A stretch of 64,000 bases of DNA. Origin: Roseomonas alba. GTDB taxonomy: Bacteria; Pseudomonadota; Alphaproteobacteria; Acetobacterales; Acetobacteraceae. The position numbers and the translations under genes are program-made. The notes under the pieces were generated by a model. It searched no databases and was not told the origin of the DNA. It saw only the letters and a list, made by a program, of their open reading frames with translations. Positions 25,775 to 36,310 of this stretch are shown piece after piece; the stretch's first letter is position 1; each line of letters begins with the position of its first letter. The DNA is taken from the NCBI RefSeq assembly GCF_019430885.1, contig NZ_JAHYBZ010000008.1, positions 288,876-352,875 on the forward strand. Direction: 5' to 3'.

Positions 25775-26781
25775 GCGGCGGACTCCTCGTCGCGGGATGT
25801 CAGGAAGGGCCAGAGCGCACCGCCCTGTTGCGCTGCCTGGCCGATGCGTGCGGACCAGAACCGTTCGGACCCGCCCTCGTCGCGCCAGGCCCAGAGACGG
25901 CGAGTATAATGGTGCAGCGCGTGTTCCTCGGTGATGCCCATGGCGGCAAGCACCTGATGCGCGATGGCGGCACCGCGCGCGGCGGCCTCGCCAGCGGTGA
26001 TCTTGGCGCAGCCGATCTCGAAAGCGGCATTGGCGAGGCCGCGCTGGTCGGCGGCCCGCGCGGCCGCCGCGGCGGCGACCGAAACGGCGGAGGATTCGGC
26101 CGCGAACACAGCAAGCTGCTGCTGGATGGCCTGGAACCGACCGATCGGTCGGCCGAACTGCTTGCGGGTGTTGGCGTGTTCCACCGCCAAGGCCAGTGCC
26201 GCCTGCATGGCACCGGCGATCTGCGCGGCGCGGATCAGCGCGGTCAGCAGCAGGGCGGCCTCGCTGCCCCAGGCATTGGGCAATGTGCCCTGGGCGACCG
26301 GCGCGCCCGTGACAGCGACAGTATCACGTGGCTCGCGCCCGATATTGGTGCCGGGTTCGATGCGCAGCGCGCCGGCGGCATACAGCGCTACGGTCGCACC
26401 ATCGGCCAGCGCGACATGCAGGGCATGGCGGGCACAGGGCACGCGCGCGCCGGCCGCCGCAAAGGTCAGGGTTCCCTCGGGTGGCGTGATGCCGGCGGCG
26501 GCCAACAATGCAGAAGCGGCGATGGCTTCCGCCAGCGGCACCGGCGCGCCGGCACGGCCCAGCGCCTCGATCAGCGGCATCGCATCCTGGAAGCCGAGGC
26601 CCGCGCCGCCATGGTCTTCCGCCACCAGCGCCGCGGCAAGGCCAAGGCCATCGAGCGCAGCCCAGGCCTCGGCGGGGAAGGCGCCGGATTCCACCGCGCG
26701 CAGCGTCGCCACATCCGTCGCATCCGCCAGCGCGCGCGTAACCTGTTCCGCGAGCTCCGCGGCAATCGTCATCCCAGTCAT
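25771..26781 (-). CDS. Acyl-CoA dehydrogenase family protein, smaller partner
   Basis: A 336-residue acyl-CoA dehydrogenase homologue, shorter than the usual 380-400. N-terminal helices (LAALVAEDHGGAGLGFQDAMPLIEALG) and a C-terminal bundle (GAMQAALALAVEHANTRKQFGRPIGRFQAIQQQLA, the typical R-x-x-F-G-x-x-I...F-Q motif) are present. The middle beta domain is reduced (GALRIEPGTN). The catalytic glutamate position near AHQVLAAMGITEEHALHHYTRR is not obviously preserved. Such short forms often pair with a full-length partner, here the gene immediately upstream, joined by a TGATG overlap. A heteromeric enzyme is a reasonable inference. Confidence 0.85.
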   Translation of the reverse strand: MTGMTIAAELAEQVTRALADATDVATLRAVESGAFPAEAWAALDGLGLAAALVAEDHGGAGLGFQDAMPLIEALGRAGAPVPLAEAIAASALLAAAGITPPEGTLTFAAAGARVPCARHALHVALADGATVALYAAGALRIEPGTNIGREPRDTVAVTGAPVAQGTLPNAWGSEAALLLTALIRAAQIAGAMQAALALAVEHANTRKQFGRPIGRFQAIQQQLAVFAAESSAVSVAAAAAARAADQRGLANAAFEIGCAKITAGEAAARGAAIAHQVLAAMGITEEHALHHYTRRLWAWRDEGGSERFWSARIGQAAQQGGALWPFLTSRDEESAA

Positions 26782-27920
26782 CAGCGCAGCCCCAGCTCGC
26801 GGGCAATGATGCCGCGCATGATCTCCCGCGTGCCGCCGCGCAGCGAGAAGGTCGGCGTGATCTGCGTCAGGTAGTCGTGCAGGCGGCGCATCGTCTCCGG
26901 CATGGCATCCACATCCATCAGGCCGCGCATGGCATGCGGCAGCGCCTGTTCGAAATCATTGCCGAGATCCTTCACCAGCGCCGCCTGGCGCACCGGATCG
27001 GCACCGTCCTGCAGCATGCCGGCGACCGCGGTGGACATGGCGCGCAGCGTCCATAGCCGCGCCACCTGCCGACCCAGCGCGGGCGCGGCGGAAGCATCGT
27101 TGCGCAGAGCGTCCAGCGACGCCTCCAGCAGCGGGTGCGACGACAGATACCGATCGGGGCCGGAGCGTTCGAAGGCGAGCTCGCTCGTCGCCTGCGCCCA
27201 GCCCGCGCCCTCCTGCCCGACCAGCGCGTCGTCGGGCAGCATCACGTCGTCGAAGGTGATTTCGTTGAAGCCTTCCTCGCCGACCAGGTCGCGGATTGGG
27301 CGGATGGTGACACCGGGCGCCTTCAGATCCACCAGCATCTGGGACAGGCCCTGATGCTTCGAACCGCCCTCGGGCGGTGCCGAGGTCCGAACCAGCGCGA
27401 TCATCCAGTCACACAGGTGGCCGAAGGTGGTCCAGATCTTCCGCCCGTTGAGCTTCCAGCCACCCTCCACGCGATCCGCCCGCGTGCGCAGGGAGGCGAG
27501 ATCCGACCCGGAATCCGGCTCCGACAGCCCGATGCAGAAGGCGTAGTCGCCGGTCACGATCTTCGGCAGGAACTTCGCGCGCTGCGCCTCGGTCCCCAGC
27601 CGCAGGATCAGTGGGCCGGATTGCCGGTCGCCGATCCAATGCGCCCCCACGGGCGCGCCGGCCGCGAGCATCTCCTCCAGCACGATCAGGCGTTCGAGGA
27701 AAGACCGTTCGCCGCCGCCATAGGCCTTCGGCCAGCACATGCCGATCCAGCCCCTCGCCCCGACCGCGCGCGTGAAATCGCGGTCGAAGCCCATCCAGGA
27801 CCGTGCCCGCACCTCGGGTGTCCAGCGAGATTCCTGTTCGGTGATGAAGGCGCGCACCTCCGCCCGCAGGGCGGCCGCGCCCGGGGGCGGGTCGCGAAGA
27901 TCGAAGCGCAGTCCGGTCAT
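26781..27920 (-). CDS. Acyl-CoA dehydrogenase, full length
   Basis: A 379-residue FAD-dependent acyl-CoA dehydrogenase. Features in order: helical N domain with WIGMCWPKAYGGGERSFLER, beta domain with FCIGLSEPDSGSDLASLRTRA (FAD/substrate loop) and WKLNGRKIWTTFGHLCDW, then the C-terminal helical bundle ending TFSLRGGTREIMRGIIAREL, the conserved G-G-T-x-E-I-x-R-x-I-I-A-R tail. The start ATG at 27920 (MTGLRFDLRDPPPG) is chosen; upstream frame residues look unlike the family. First gene of a three-gene unit with the short dehydrogenase and the crotonase. Confidence 0.92.
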   Translation of the reverse strand: MTGLRFDLRDPPPGAAALRAEVRAFITEQESRWTPEVRARSWMGFDRDFTRAVGARGWIGMCWPKAYGGGERSFLERLIVLEEMLAAGAPVGAHWIGDRQSGPLILRLGTEAQRAKFLPKIVTGDYAFCIGLSEPDSGSDLASLRTRADRVEGGWKLNGRKIWTTFGHLCDWMIALVRTSAPPEGGSKHQGLSQMLVDLKAPGVTIRPIRDLVGEEGFNEITFDDVMLPDDALVGQEGAGWAQATSELAFERSGPDRYLSSHPLLEASLDALRNDASAAPALGRQVARLWTLRAMSTAVAGMLQDGADPVRQAALVKDLGNDFEQALPHAMRGLMDVDAMPETMRRLHDYLTQITPTFSLRGGTREIMRGIIARELGLR

Positions 27921-27963
27921 GGCGTTTTCTCCCGCCGCGATCCTCCCTGGACTGCGCGCCGCG

Positions 27964-28866
27964 TCAATGCCCCAGCACGCGGGACAGCACCGGCGCCACC
28001 GCCACGCCGACCGCCAGCCCGGCCACGCCGGACAGGCCGGCTTCCACCACCCAGCCGATGAGGCCACCACCCACCGCCGTGCCCAGACCATGGACGACAT
28101 GCTGCGGTCCACCGAGTCCGAAAGCCTCCAGCCCATGCAGGATGATGCCGCCGCCGACCCAGACCATGGCGACGGTGCCGACGATGGACAGCACCTTCAG
28201 CACCACCGGCATGCCGCGGACCAGCAGCGCGCCCGTATCCATGCCCCGCCGGACCATGGCCGCGCCGACATCGTCCGCCTTCACGATGATCGCCACCACG
28301 CCATAGACCGCGACGGTGATGCCGAACCCCACCACGGCCAGCGCGATGGCCTGGGTCCAGACATTCGACTCCGGCATGGTGGCGAGCGCGATGGCCATGA
28401 TCTCGGCCGAGAGGATGAAGTCGGTCTTGATCGCGCCTTTGACGCGGGCGTTTTCCAGATGCCCCGCATCCGCCACGGTCGGCGCCGTGACATGGGCCTC
28501 GGGCGAATGAGGACGAATCCACTCCATCACCTTCTCCGCGCCTTCGAAGCAGAGATAGAGGCCCCCCAGCATGAGCAGCGGCGTGATGACCCAGGGCGCG
28601 AAAGCCGAGAGCAGCAGCGCCGCCGGCAGCAGGATGACGAACTTGTTGAACAGCGAGCCCAGCGCGATACGCCCGATGATCGGCAATTCGCGCGACGCAT
28701 CGAACCCCACCACATAGCGTGGCGTGACCGCCGCATCGTCGATGACGACGCCGGCGGCCTTCGCGCCCGCCTTGCTTGCCTGCGCGGCGACGTCGTCGAG
28801 CGACGCGGCCGCCACCTTGGCGATGGCCGCAACGTCGTCCAGCAGCGCGAGTAGCCCTGTGCTCAT
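27964..28866 (-). CDS. DUF808 (YedI-like) inner-membrane protein
   Basis: A 300-residue polytopic membrane protein of the DUF808/YedI family, function unknown. N-terminal STGLLALLDDVAAIAKVAAASLDDVAAQ and DDAAVTPRYVVGF are the family's signature opening. They are followed by about six to seven hydrophobic segments (FVILLPAALLLSAFAPWVI, PLLMLGGLYLCFEGAEK, IMAIALATMPESNVW and a glycine-rich C-terminal part). ARVKGAIKTDFILSAEI is another conserved block. It lies 43 bp upstream of the acyl-CoA dehydrogenase unit on the same strand, possibly sharing its transcript, though no functional link is known. Confidence 0.88.
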   Translation of the reverse strand: MSTGLLALLDDVAAIAKVAAASLDDVAAQASKAGAKAAGVVIDDAAVTPRYVVGFDASRELPIIGRIALGSLFNKFVILLPAALLLSAFAPWVITPLLMLGGLYLCFEGAEKVMEWIRPHSPEAHVTAPTVADAGHLENARVKGAIKTDFILSAEIMAIALATMPESNVWTQAIALAVVGFGITVAVYGVVAIIVKADDVGAAMVRRGMDTGALLVRGMPVVLKVLSIVGTVAMVWVGGGIILHGLEAFGLGGPQHVVHGLGTAVGGGLIGWVVEAGLSGVAGLAVGVAVAPVLSRVLGH

Positions 28867-29014
28867 GCGATGGTTCCCGGCTCATTGTGCGTGAGTCGAG
28901 CCATCATGGCACAGCCTTGCGGCCGCCGCGGAGTGTCGCGGCGCACGGAGCGCGGAACCAGGGAACTTTTGCAGGCGCCGGTGGCCGACATGGCGATGAT
29001 GGCGCCGGCAGCTC

Positions 29015-29100
29015 GGGAGAGGGCTCCGCCCTTCCCCGGCCGACCCCATCCACGGAAGGCCGGGTGGCTTTCGGCGGCGAAAGGCCTGGGGAGGGAACTA
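29015..29100 (+). repeat. Family-1 repeat, left-end fragment (copy 6)
   Basis: GGGAGAGGGCTCCGCCCTTC (from 29015) followed by degenerate AAGGCC/GGCCTTT-like sequence. It lies in the 293-bp gap between the CoA-transferase stop and the DUF808 start, which holds no gene. Only the left portion of the element is recognisable. Confidence 0.45.
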
Positions 29101-29159
29101 AAGCCCGCCTCGATCTCAGCCCTCGCCCGATCGTCGCGCGCGCCCGGGCACTTCCGCCA

Positions 29160-30368
29160 TCACACGATCCCCGCCTTGCGCGCCGCTGCGATCTCTGCCG
29201 CGTCCATGCCGGCGAATTCCGCCAGAACCGCATCCGTATCCCCGCCCGGCGCCGGGATTCCGTACCGGATCTCCGGCGGCGTTGCCGAGAGATGCAGCGG
29301 CGAGCCCACCACCCGCACCGTGCCCGCCGCATGGTGCGTGATGTCCCGGATCATCCCGCGGGCCGCGATATGCGGATCGGTCTCGACATCCTCCGCGGTA
29401 TTGATGGGACCGGACGTGATCTTCGCCTCTTCCAGCTTCGCCAGCCATTCGGCGCGCGGGCGAGTCTTCAGCAGGGTGCGCATGCGATCGAGCAGCGCGT
29501 CGCGGTGTTCCACCCGGTCGCGGGCGCGGCGGAAGCGCGGATCCTCCGACCATTCGGGATGGCCCAGCGCCTCGGCCAGGCGGACGAATTCCCGGTCGTT
29601 CAGGACGCCGATAACGAAGCGCGCATCGGATCCCTCAAAGACGCCGTAGGGCACGGCAACGGGACTGTCATTGCCGGATCGCGGGAAGATGCGCCCGGCA
29701 TTCAGCCAGGACGACATCGGCGCCTGCATCAGCGACGTCATGGTCTCGAACAGGTTCACGTCGATCGCCTGACCCTCGCCGGTCGCATCGCGATGGCGCA
29801 GGGCAGCGAGGATCGACACCGTTGCCGCGAAGCCCGTGAACATGTCGGCGACGGGCACGCCGACACGCTGCGGGCCGCCGCCCGGCATGCCGTCGGCCTC
29901 GCCGGTGACCTCCATCAGCCCGGCCATGGCCTGGGCGACGAAATCGTAGCCCGACCGGCCGGCATAGGGCCCGGACTGCCCGAACCCCGTGACCGAGCAA
30001 TAGATCAGACGCGGATTGACCGCCCGCAGATCCTCATACCCCAGCCCGTAGCGGGCGAGCGTGCCAGGGCGGAAATTCTCGATCAGCACATCGGCCTGCG
30101 CGGCCATGCGCCTCAGGATTGCCGCGCCCTCCGGCTTCGCGAAATCGACCGACACCGACCGCTTGTTGCGGTTCAGCGAGACGAAATAGGTGCTGTCCTC
30201 CGACCCCTTCACGAAGGGCGGCCCCAGCGCCCGCAGGTCGTCCCCGTCGCCGCGCCGTTCCACCTTGGCGACATCCGCGCCGAGATCGCCCAGCATCTGC
30301 GCGCAGAGCGGCCCCGCCACCACCCGGGTCAGGTCGATCACACGCAGGCCATCGAGGGCACCGGCCAT
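29160..30368 (-). CDS. CaiB/BaiF-type (family III) CoA transferase
   Basis: A 402-residue class III CoA transferase moving CoA between organic acids. Features: LDGLRVIDLTRVVAGPLCAQMLGDLGADVAKVE (canonical N terminus), SLNRNKRSVSVDF, VLIENFRPGTLARYGLGYEDL (with the catalytic-aspartate region D-F-V-A-Q-A following in RSGYDFVAQAMAGLM), and GEGQAIDVNLFETM. The ATG at 30368 has GAGGAAAC directly upstream, deciding the start. It stands between the DUF808 gene and the divergent LprI-like gene; with the acyl-CoA genes downstream it suggests carboxylic-acid activation and breakdown. Confidence 0.92.
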   Translation of the reverse strand: MAGALDGLRVIDLTRVVAGPLCAQMLGDLGADVAKVERRGDGDDLRALGPPFVKGSEDSTYFVSLNRNKRSVSVDFAKPEGAAILRRMAAQADVLIENFRPGTLARYGLGYEDLRAVNPRLIYCSVTGFGQSGPYAGRSGYDFVAQAMAGLMEVTGEADGMPGGGPQRVGVPVADMFTGFAATVSILAALRHRDATGEGQAIDVNLFETMTSLMQAPMSSWLNAGRIFPRSGNDSPVAVPYGVFEGSDARFVIGVLNDREFVRLAEALGHPEWSEDPRFRRARDRVEHRDALLDRMRTLLKTRPRAEWLAKLEEAKITSGPINTAEDVETDPHIAARGMIRDITHHAAGTVRVVGSPLHLSATPPEIRYGIPAPGGDTDAVLAEFAGMDAAEIAAARKAGIV

Positions 30369-30474
30369 GTTTCCTCCACTTGGTTTCCGGCCGCAGGGTG
30401 GCGCAGGACGCGCGGCGCGGATAGGGCACCGGCGCGATGGACGCGCGGACCCGGCCCGTGCTGGTCTGCGCGCC

Positions 30475-31152
30475 ATGAAGCGCGCCCTGATCCTCGCCGC
30501 CCTGGCCCTGCTGCCCCTGCCCGCATTGGCGCAGTCCGGGCCGTCCTTCGACTGCCGCCAGGCCCGCGCCTGGGACGAACGGCAGATTTGCGCCCAGGCA
30601 GACCTCGCGGAGCTTGACCGCCGGATCGCCGCAGCCTGGCGGGCGGCGACGGCGACGGCAGCGCCCGACCAGCGCGCCCAGCTCCAGGCCGATCAGCGCA
30701 CCTGGCTGGCCGATCGCCGCCGCTGCGAAGGCCCCCAGGCGCGGGAGGCGCAATCCTGCCTGCGCCGCGTCATGCGCATCCGCGCCCGCGACCTGGAGGC
30801 GATGACCCAGACCGCCGCCCTGCCCGACGCCAAGCCCGCCCCGGCCGCGCCGCCGGCGCCCACGACCCTGCGCCCGATCGCCTGCCCCGGCACGCCGGGC
30901 TGGGTCGCGGCGCAGGTTTGCGCCACGCCCGGCATGCGCGACCTCGATGCCGCGGTCATCCGCGATGCCGAAGCCGCGCGGAGCAGGTTGGCGCGCAACC
31001 CGGCAGCCCTCGCCGAACTCGAAACGCTTCTGTCCCGCTACATCGCGGCACGGGACGCCTGCGCGCGGAGCCCCGGGCGCCTGCCGCTCGATTGCTTGCA
31101 GGAGACGATGGAGGACGCTCAGGCGGAAATCCGGCGCCGGGCGGCGGGGTGA
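30475..31152 (+). CDS. Exported LprI/DUF1311-like protein with two Cys-rich modules
   Basis: A 225-residue exported protein: signal peptide KRALILAALALLPLPALAQ, then two related modules. The first (about 25-105) has FDCRQARAWDERQICAQADLAELDRRIAAAWR and QRTWLADRRRC, the DUF1311/lysozyme-inhibitor LprI pattern (C...E-x-x-I-C...L-D...W...R-x-x-C). The second, after an Ala/Pro linker, repeats it loosely as IACPGTPGWVAAQVCATPGMRDLDAAV and ARDACARS. Paired cysteines suggest disulfides in the periplasm. Lysozyme-inhibitor activity is only a family-level guess. Divergent from the CoA transferase. Confidence 0.82.
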   Translation: MKRALILAALALLPLPALAQSGPSFDCRQARAWDERQICAQADLAELDRRIAAAWRAATATAAPDQRAQLQADQRTWLADRRRCEGPQAREAQSCLRRVMRIRARDLEAMTQTAALPDAKPAPAAPPAPTTLRPIACPGTPGWVAAQVCATPGMRDLDAAVIRDAEAARSRLARNPAALAELETLLSRYIAARDACARSPGRLPLDCLQETMEDAQAEIRRRAAG

Positions 31153-31233
31153 ACCGGAGAGGGGCCTTGGAACCCGCTTCAGCAAAGGCCGTAAGGCCTT
31201 CCTGATGGTCCCCCTGACTCTGCTGCCGGAAAT

Positions 31234-31457
31234 CGGAGGGGCGCCGCCCCTCCGAACCACCCCGCCAGGGGCTTGGAGCCCCTGGACCGCAATCTATTGG
31301 TGCTGGGCAGAACGGACATACTCCATCCGCTGAGCGCGCTTCGTGCGCAAATGTCGTTTCGGCACGCATTCCGCCAGTCGCGCGCAGCGCCAAGTGGAGG
31401 TTTGCAAAGGCCTTTCGGCCTTTGCTGGAGTGGCTTGGAGGGGCAAAGCCCCTCCAA
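31234..31457 (-). repeat. Family-1 interspersed repeat, complete copy (copy 7, reverse)
   Basis: Lies between the convergent LprI-like and DUF1513 genes. Reverse-orientation order: CGGAGGGGCGCCGCCCCTCCG (31234-31254), AACCACCCCGCCAGG, CCTGGACCGCAATCTATTGG, TGAGCGCGCTTCGTGCGC, GGTTTGCAAAGGCC and GGCCTTTGC, then TTGGAGGGGCAAAGCCCCTC, ending at 31457. Just upstream (31158-31201) a further left-end fragment (GGAGAGGGGCC, AGCAAAGGCCGTAAGGCC) suggests nested or repeated insertion. Confidence 0.9.
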
Positions 31458-31501
31458 CGGCCACATCAGACGTATCGGGGCAGCCCTTCTCCAGGCCTCG
31501 C

Positions 31502-32584
31502 TCAGCCAAGCGGCACGAGGTGATTGTCCCACCGCAGCCGTGACAGCCACGCCGCACCGAGATCCGCCGGCGCTGCCGTTACGCCCACGAGTGCCACCTG
31601 ACCGAGACCCGACGTCACCACGAACCCGCCCGGCGCCGCCGCCACGCCGCAGCCGTCGCGCATGGCGAATTCCGAGAGCACGCGGCGCGATTGCGCCTCG
31701 ATCAGCACGCCGCGGCCGCCGCGCGGGCTGGTCACGGCAATGACCTCGCCGCCCTGGCCGGCCGCCGCGCTGCCCGTGTAGTGATCCAGGCCCCGCCACA
31801 GCGCATCCGACCCGTCCAGCGGCGTGATGTCGTCCGCGGTCGTCGCGGCGATCAGCGCGGGGCGCTCGAAGCGCGGCCCTTCATGCTGCATGGCGACGAA
31901 CAGCACACCCGTCGCATCCAGGGCCAGGTGGCGGAGGGACAGCGCATTCTCCTCTCCTTCCAACACCCGGCGCGACAGCTTCCGGCCGCTCGCGGCGTCC
32001 AGCAGGGTGACATCGCTGTCGAAGGTCTCCAGATCCAGCCGCGCCCGCGGCACGGAGGGATCGGTGCGGATGCCGCCATTCGCAACCCACAGCGCACGCC
32101 CATCCGGCGTCAGGCGGATGTCGTGCGGATCGGCGCCGCCCGTGGGGAACTCGCCGATGCGCGCGAAGCCGCGCGTCGCGGCATAAATGCCGACCACCCC
32201 GTCCCCAGCCTCGTCCAGCTCGGTCGCATACAGCAGGTCGCCATCGGCCGAGAAGCAGCCATGGCCGCAGAACCAGCGCCCCGTCGCGCGGGGGATGGTC
32301 TCGCCGACGCGCCCGCTCGCCGGATGCAGCAGCAGGGCGAAGCTGCCCGGCCGCCGCGCGAACAGGACCGCCACGCCGCCATCCGGCGACACCGCCGCGC
32401 CATGCCCCCGCGCCGGCAGCGGCACGTCGAAGCGTGGCGCGCCGTCCAGCCCGAAGGCCACGGCGCGCCATCGGCCGTCCTCATCCGCGGCCGCCGAGAG
32501 ATAGGCGGGACTCGCGGCCATTGCCGGTGCGGCGGCCGCGAAGCCGATCAGGCCGAAGACGGCCCGGCGTCCGAAGCGTGCCAT
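31502..32584 (-). CDS. DUF1513 exported beta-propeller protein, iron-operon member
   Basis: A 360-residue DUF1513 protein, predicted seven-bladed propeller. The N terminus MARFGRRAVFGLIGFAAAAPAMA is a signal peptide with an R-R pair, possibly Tat-like. Characteristic blocks are RWFCGHGCFSADGDLLYATE, FPTGGADPHDIRLTPDGRALWVANGGIRTD and RHLALDATGVLFVAMQ. In many proteobacteria DUF1513 genes travel with imelysin and di-heme oxidoreductase genes, as here. Its ATG shares one base with the stop of the upstream imelysin (TGATG). The molecular role is unknown, presumably periplasmic iron handling. Confidence 0.88.
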   Translation of the reverse strand: MARFGRRAVFGLIGFAAAAPAMAASPAYLSAAADEDGRWRAVAFGLDGAPRFDVPLPARGHGAAVSPDGGVAVLFARRPGSFALLLHPASGRVGETIPRATGRWFCGHGCFSADGDLLYATELDEAGDGVVGIYAATRGFARIGEFPTGGADPHDIRLTPDGRALWVANGGIRTDPSVPRARLDLETFDSDVTLLDAASGRKLSRRVLEGEENALSLRHLALDATGVLFVAMQHEGPRFERPALIAATTADDITPLDGSDALWRGLDHYTGSAAAGQGGEVIAVTSPRGGRGVLIEAQSRRVLSEFAMRDGCGVAAAPGGFVVTSGLGQVALVGVTAAPADLGAAWLSRLRWDNHLVPLG

Positions 32585-33621
32585 CAGTCGCCATCCATGG
32601 AGTTGAAGCCCACGGGCAGATCCAGCGCCGCCGAGACGCGATCCGCGATCAGCCGCCGCAGCGGGCCGAGGATGCGCAGCAGCTCCTCGACCGGCGCGCG
32701 GTTCTGCACCACGGCGACTTCCAGCGACGGCGTGATGCGCGCGGCGGCCGCCTCGGCCTGGGCGAAGCCGTCGGTCACCTCGCGCGCCAGGGCCGCCTGG
32801 CCGCCGATCAGCATCGGCGCAAAACCCGTCGCCCAGTAGTTCTGCTGCGCCGCCAGGGAAGCCCGCACCAGCGCGAGCGATTCCCCGCTGCGCCAGGCCT
32901 CGGCGCGGCGCGGGAAAGCCTCGCGCGCCGAGGGCCCCAGCACCCGCGCCACCTGGCGCTCGGCGAGGAATTCCAGCCCGCCCACCAGCGTCTTGAACAG
33001 CACCAGCATGCCGTCCTGCGGGATGCGATAGCCGCCGGTCGGCGTGCCTTCCAGGATCGGGCCGTAGCTCTGCCACTCGGTCCGCATCGCGTCGCCCATG
33101 GTGGCGAGGTTCACCCCGATCGCCGCCAGCAGCACACGGCGGAAAGGCTGATCCGGCGCGGCGAGGCGCGGTGCGTCGTCGCCGAACAGCAGGCGCTCGG
33201 CCGCCGGCAGGCCCTGCGCGGCAACTCGGCCGTGCTGGAAGGCCTCGGGCGTGACCTGGGCCGGGTCGGCGGCGCGCAGCAGCTCGCCCATCTCGCGCCC
33301 GATGCTGTTGCGCACATCGGGGAAGAAGTCGATGCGCAGCCCGCGATCGAACTCGTCGAGCGGCCCGAAGCGCAGATGCCGGATGCGCTGGAAGGCAAGC
33401 GAGACCGCCACCCAGGCGGCCCGGGCGCCATCCGGTGGCACAGGGTTCGCGGTCGCCGTGGCGAAGCCCTGCGCGGCCTCCGCGAAGGCATTCGCGCCGG
33501 GAATGATGTGCTCGGCCATGACGCGGCGGATGGTCCGGCGCAGCGCGTCATCCGAGGGCTGCGCGCGTGCCGCGGCCGGCGCGGCGAGCATGGCGGCGAA
33601 TAGGGCGCGGCGTGTTGTCAT
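32584..33621 (-). CDS. Imelysin family protein, second in iron operon
   Basis: A 345-residue periplasmic imelysin-like (M75/IrpA-superfamily) protein. Signal peptide TTRRALFAAMLAAPAAARAQ; two four-helix-bundle repeats. FQRIRHLRFGPLDEFDRGLRIDFFPD and AFQHGRVAAQGLPAAERLLFGDD correspond to the first-repeat helices and the G-x-H-x-x-E-like region, here with Q-G-L-P-A-A-E-R-L-L-F in place of the G-x-H-A-I-E-F-L-L-W of the other imelysin. The sequence is divergent, so a different ligand or a structural role beside the first imelysin is possible. TGATG junctions on both sides couple it to the di-heme protein and DUF1513. Confidence 0.88.
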   Translation of the reverse strand: MTTRRALFAAMLAAPAAARAQPSDDALRRTIRRVMAEHIIPGANAFAEAAQGFATATANPVPPDGARAAWVAVSLAFQRIRHLRFGPLDEFDRGLRIDFFPDVRNSIGREMGELLRAADPAQVTPEAFQHGRVAAQGLPAAERLLFGDDAPRLAAPDQPFRRVLLAAIGVNLATMGDAMRTEWQSYGPILEGTPTGGYRIPQDGMLVLFKTLVGGLEFLAERQVARVLGPSAREAFPRRAEAWRSGESLALVRASLAAQQNYWATGFAPMLIGGQAALAREVTDGFAQAEAAAARITPSLEVAVVQNRAPVEELLRILGPLRRLIADRVSAALDLPVGFNSMDGD

Positions 33622-34988
33622 CAGAGACTGTCCAGGAAGGCGAGCAGGGCGGCGCGGTCGGCAGGGGACAGCGCGGCCACGCGGTCGCGCGCCGCCTGTG
33701 CCTCGCCACCGTGCCACAGGATGGCCTCGAGCGCGTTGCGGGCGCGGCCGTCATGCAGCATCTGCGTGTGACCGCTGACGATGCGCGTGAAGCCCAGGCC
33801 CCAGAGCGGCGCGGTGCGCCATTCGCGGCCATTGGCATCGCCCTCGGCACGGTCGTCGGCGAGGCCGTCGCCCATGTCGTGCAGCAGCATGTCGGTATAG
33901 GGCCAGATGCGCTGCCCGGAATGCTCCGGCCGGCCTTCGACATGGCCCGTGGTGAAGGACGGGCGATGGCAGGAGGAACAGCCGACCTCGCGGAAGAGCA
34001 CCCGGCCGCGCAGCGCCTCCGGCGATGGCGCGGACCGCATCGGGACGCCGAGGTTGCGGGCATAGAAGGCGGTCAGGGTGAAGAGGCGCGGCTCGACCTC
34101 GGGCTCGCCGCCATTGGGCGCTTCGCGGCAGGCGGTCTGGGCTTCGGTGCATTCGCCGAAGCCTTCGGGATGCAGCGTCGTGGACAAGCCCATATCGGCG
34201 CGAAAGGCGTCCGCGATCTGGTCTTCCATGGTCGGTGCCAGCGCTTTCCAGCCGAAGCGACCGAGCATCGGGCGGCCGCCATGGAAGTTGCTCGTCACAT
34301 AGGCCGGGCGGCCATGGATGCCGTCACGGTTGCCATCCTCCGGATCGGCGCCCGCAACGATTTCCGCCTCCGGCACTGCTTCCAGCAGGCCGAGCCCGAT
34401 CATCGGCGGCGCGATGCGCGCGGACAGGCGCAGCCCCGGCATCGGATCGCCATAGCCCCAGGAATCGATGCGCCAATGCGGGCGGCGCAGATGCGCGACC
34501 TCGCCGCCGGCGAGCGGCACCTCCTCCTCGGTCCAGTCGGGATGCACCCGACCCTCGGCCGGATGACCCTGGACGCCGAAGGTCTGCAACTGCCCGCCAT
34601 AGACCGGGTCGGGTGAGCCATCCGCCCCCCCGATACGCACCAGCAGGGAGGATGCGGCCTCATTAACCTCCGGCGGCCGGCCGCGCCCGTCGCGCAGGTG
34701 GCAGGACTGGCAGCCCCGCGCATTGTAGAGCGGCCCGAGACCGTCCGAGCTGGTGGTGGAAGACGGTGCCGACACCCACAGCTTGCGGAATACCCCGTCG
34801 CCGACGCGGAAATCGAGCTGCCGGTCGAAGGGCAGCGTCGCCGAGTTCTGGGAGAAAGCCCGCGCATCCCGCGACACGCGTACCGATGCCGCGCCGCCGG
34901 GCATCAGCTCCGACGGGTCGGCCCCGTCCTGCGCCGCCAGCGCGCCGGCGCACAGCGCGGCGCCCGCCAGCAGCATCAACCGTCGCAT
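33621..34988 (-). CDS. Di-heme oxidoreductase (thiol oxidoreductase-like), iron operon
   Basis: A 455-residue periplasmic protein of the di-heme oxidoreductase family (related to MauG/CcpA peroxidases). Signal peptide MRRLMLLAGAALCAGALA. Two c-type heme sites are seen: C-Q-S-C-H (93-97) in LYNARGCQSCHLRDGRG and C-S-S-C-H (337-341) in REVGCSSCHRPSF. Downstream histidine/methionine ligand candidates lie in TDMLLHDMGDGLADD and SGHTQMLHDGRARN. It lies between two imelysin genes and may supply redox chemistry for iron mobilisation, by inference. Starts 4 bp after the upstream imelysin stop. Confidence 0.9.
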   Translation of the reverse strand: MRRLMLLAGAALCAGALAAQDGADPSELMPGGAASVRVSRDARAFSQNSATLPFDRQLDFRVGDGVFRKLWVSAPSSTTSSDGLGPLYNARGCQSCHLRDGRGRPPEVNEAASSLLVRIGGADGSPDPVYGGQLQTFGVQGHPAEGRVHPDWTEEEVPLAGGEVAHLRRPHWRIDSWGYGDPMPGLRLSARIAPPMIGLGLLEAVPEAEIVAGADPEDGNRDGIHGRPAYVTSNFHGGRPMLGRFGWKALAPTMEDQIADAFRADMGLSTTLHPEGFGECTEAQTACREAPNGGEPEVEPRLFTLTAFYARNLGVPMRSAPSPEALRGRVLFREVGCSSCHRPSFTTGHVEGRPEHSGQRIWPYTDMLLHDMGDGLADDRAEGDANGREWRTAPLWGLGFTRIVSGHTQMLHDGRARNALEAILWHGGEAQAARDRVAALSPADRAALLAFLDSL

Positions 34989-34992
34989 GGCG

Positions 34993-36267
<1,275 letters not shown>

Positions 36268-36310
36268 GGTGCTGCTCCGTGGAAGCGGGCGACGAGGGCG
36301 GCAAACTAGC

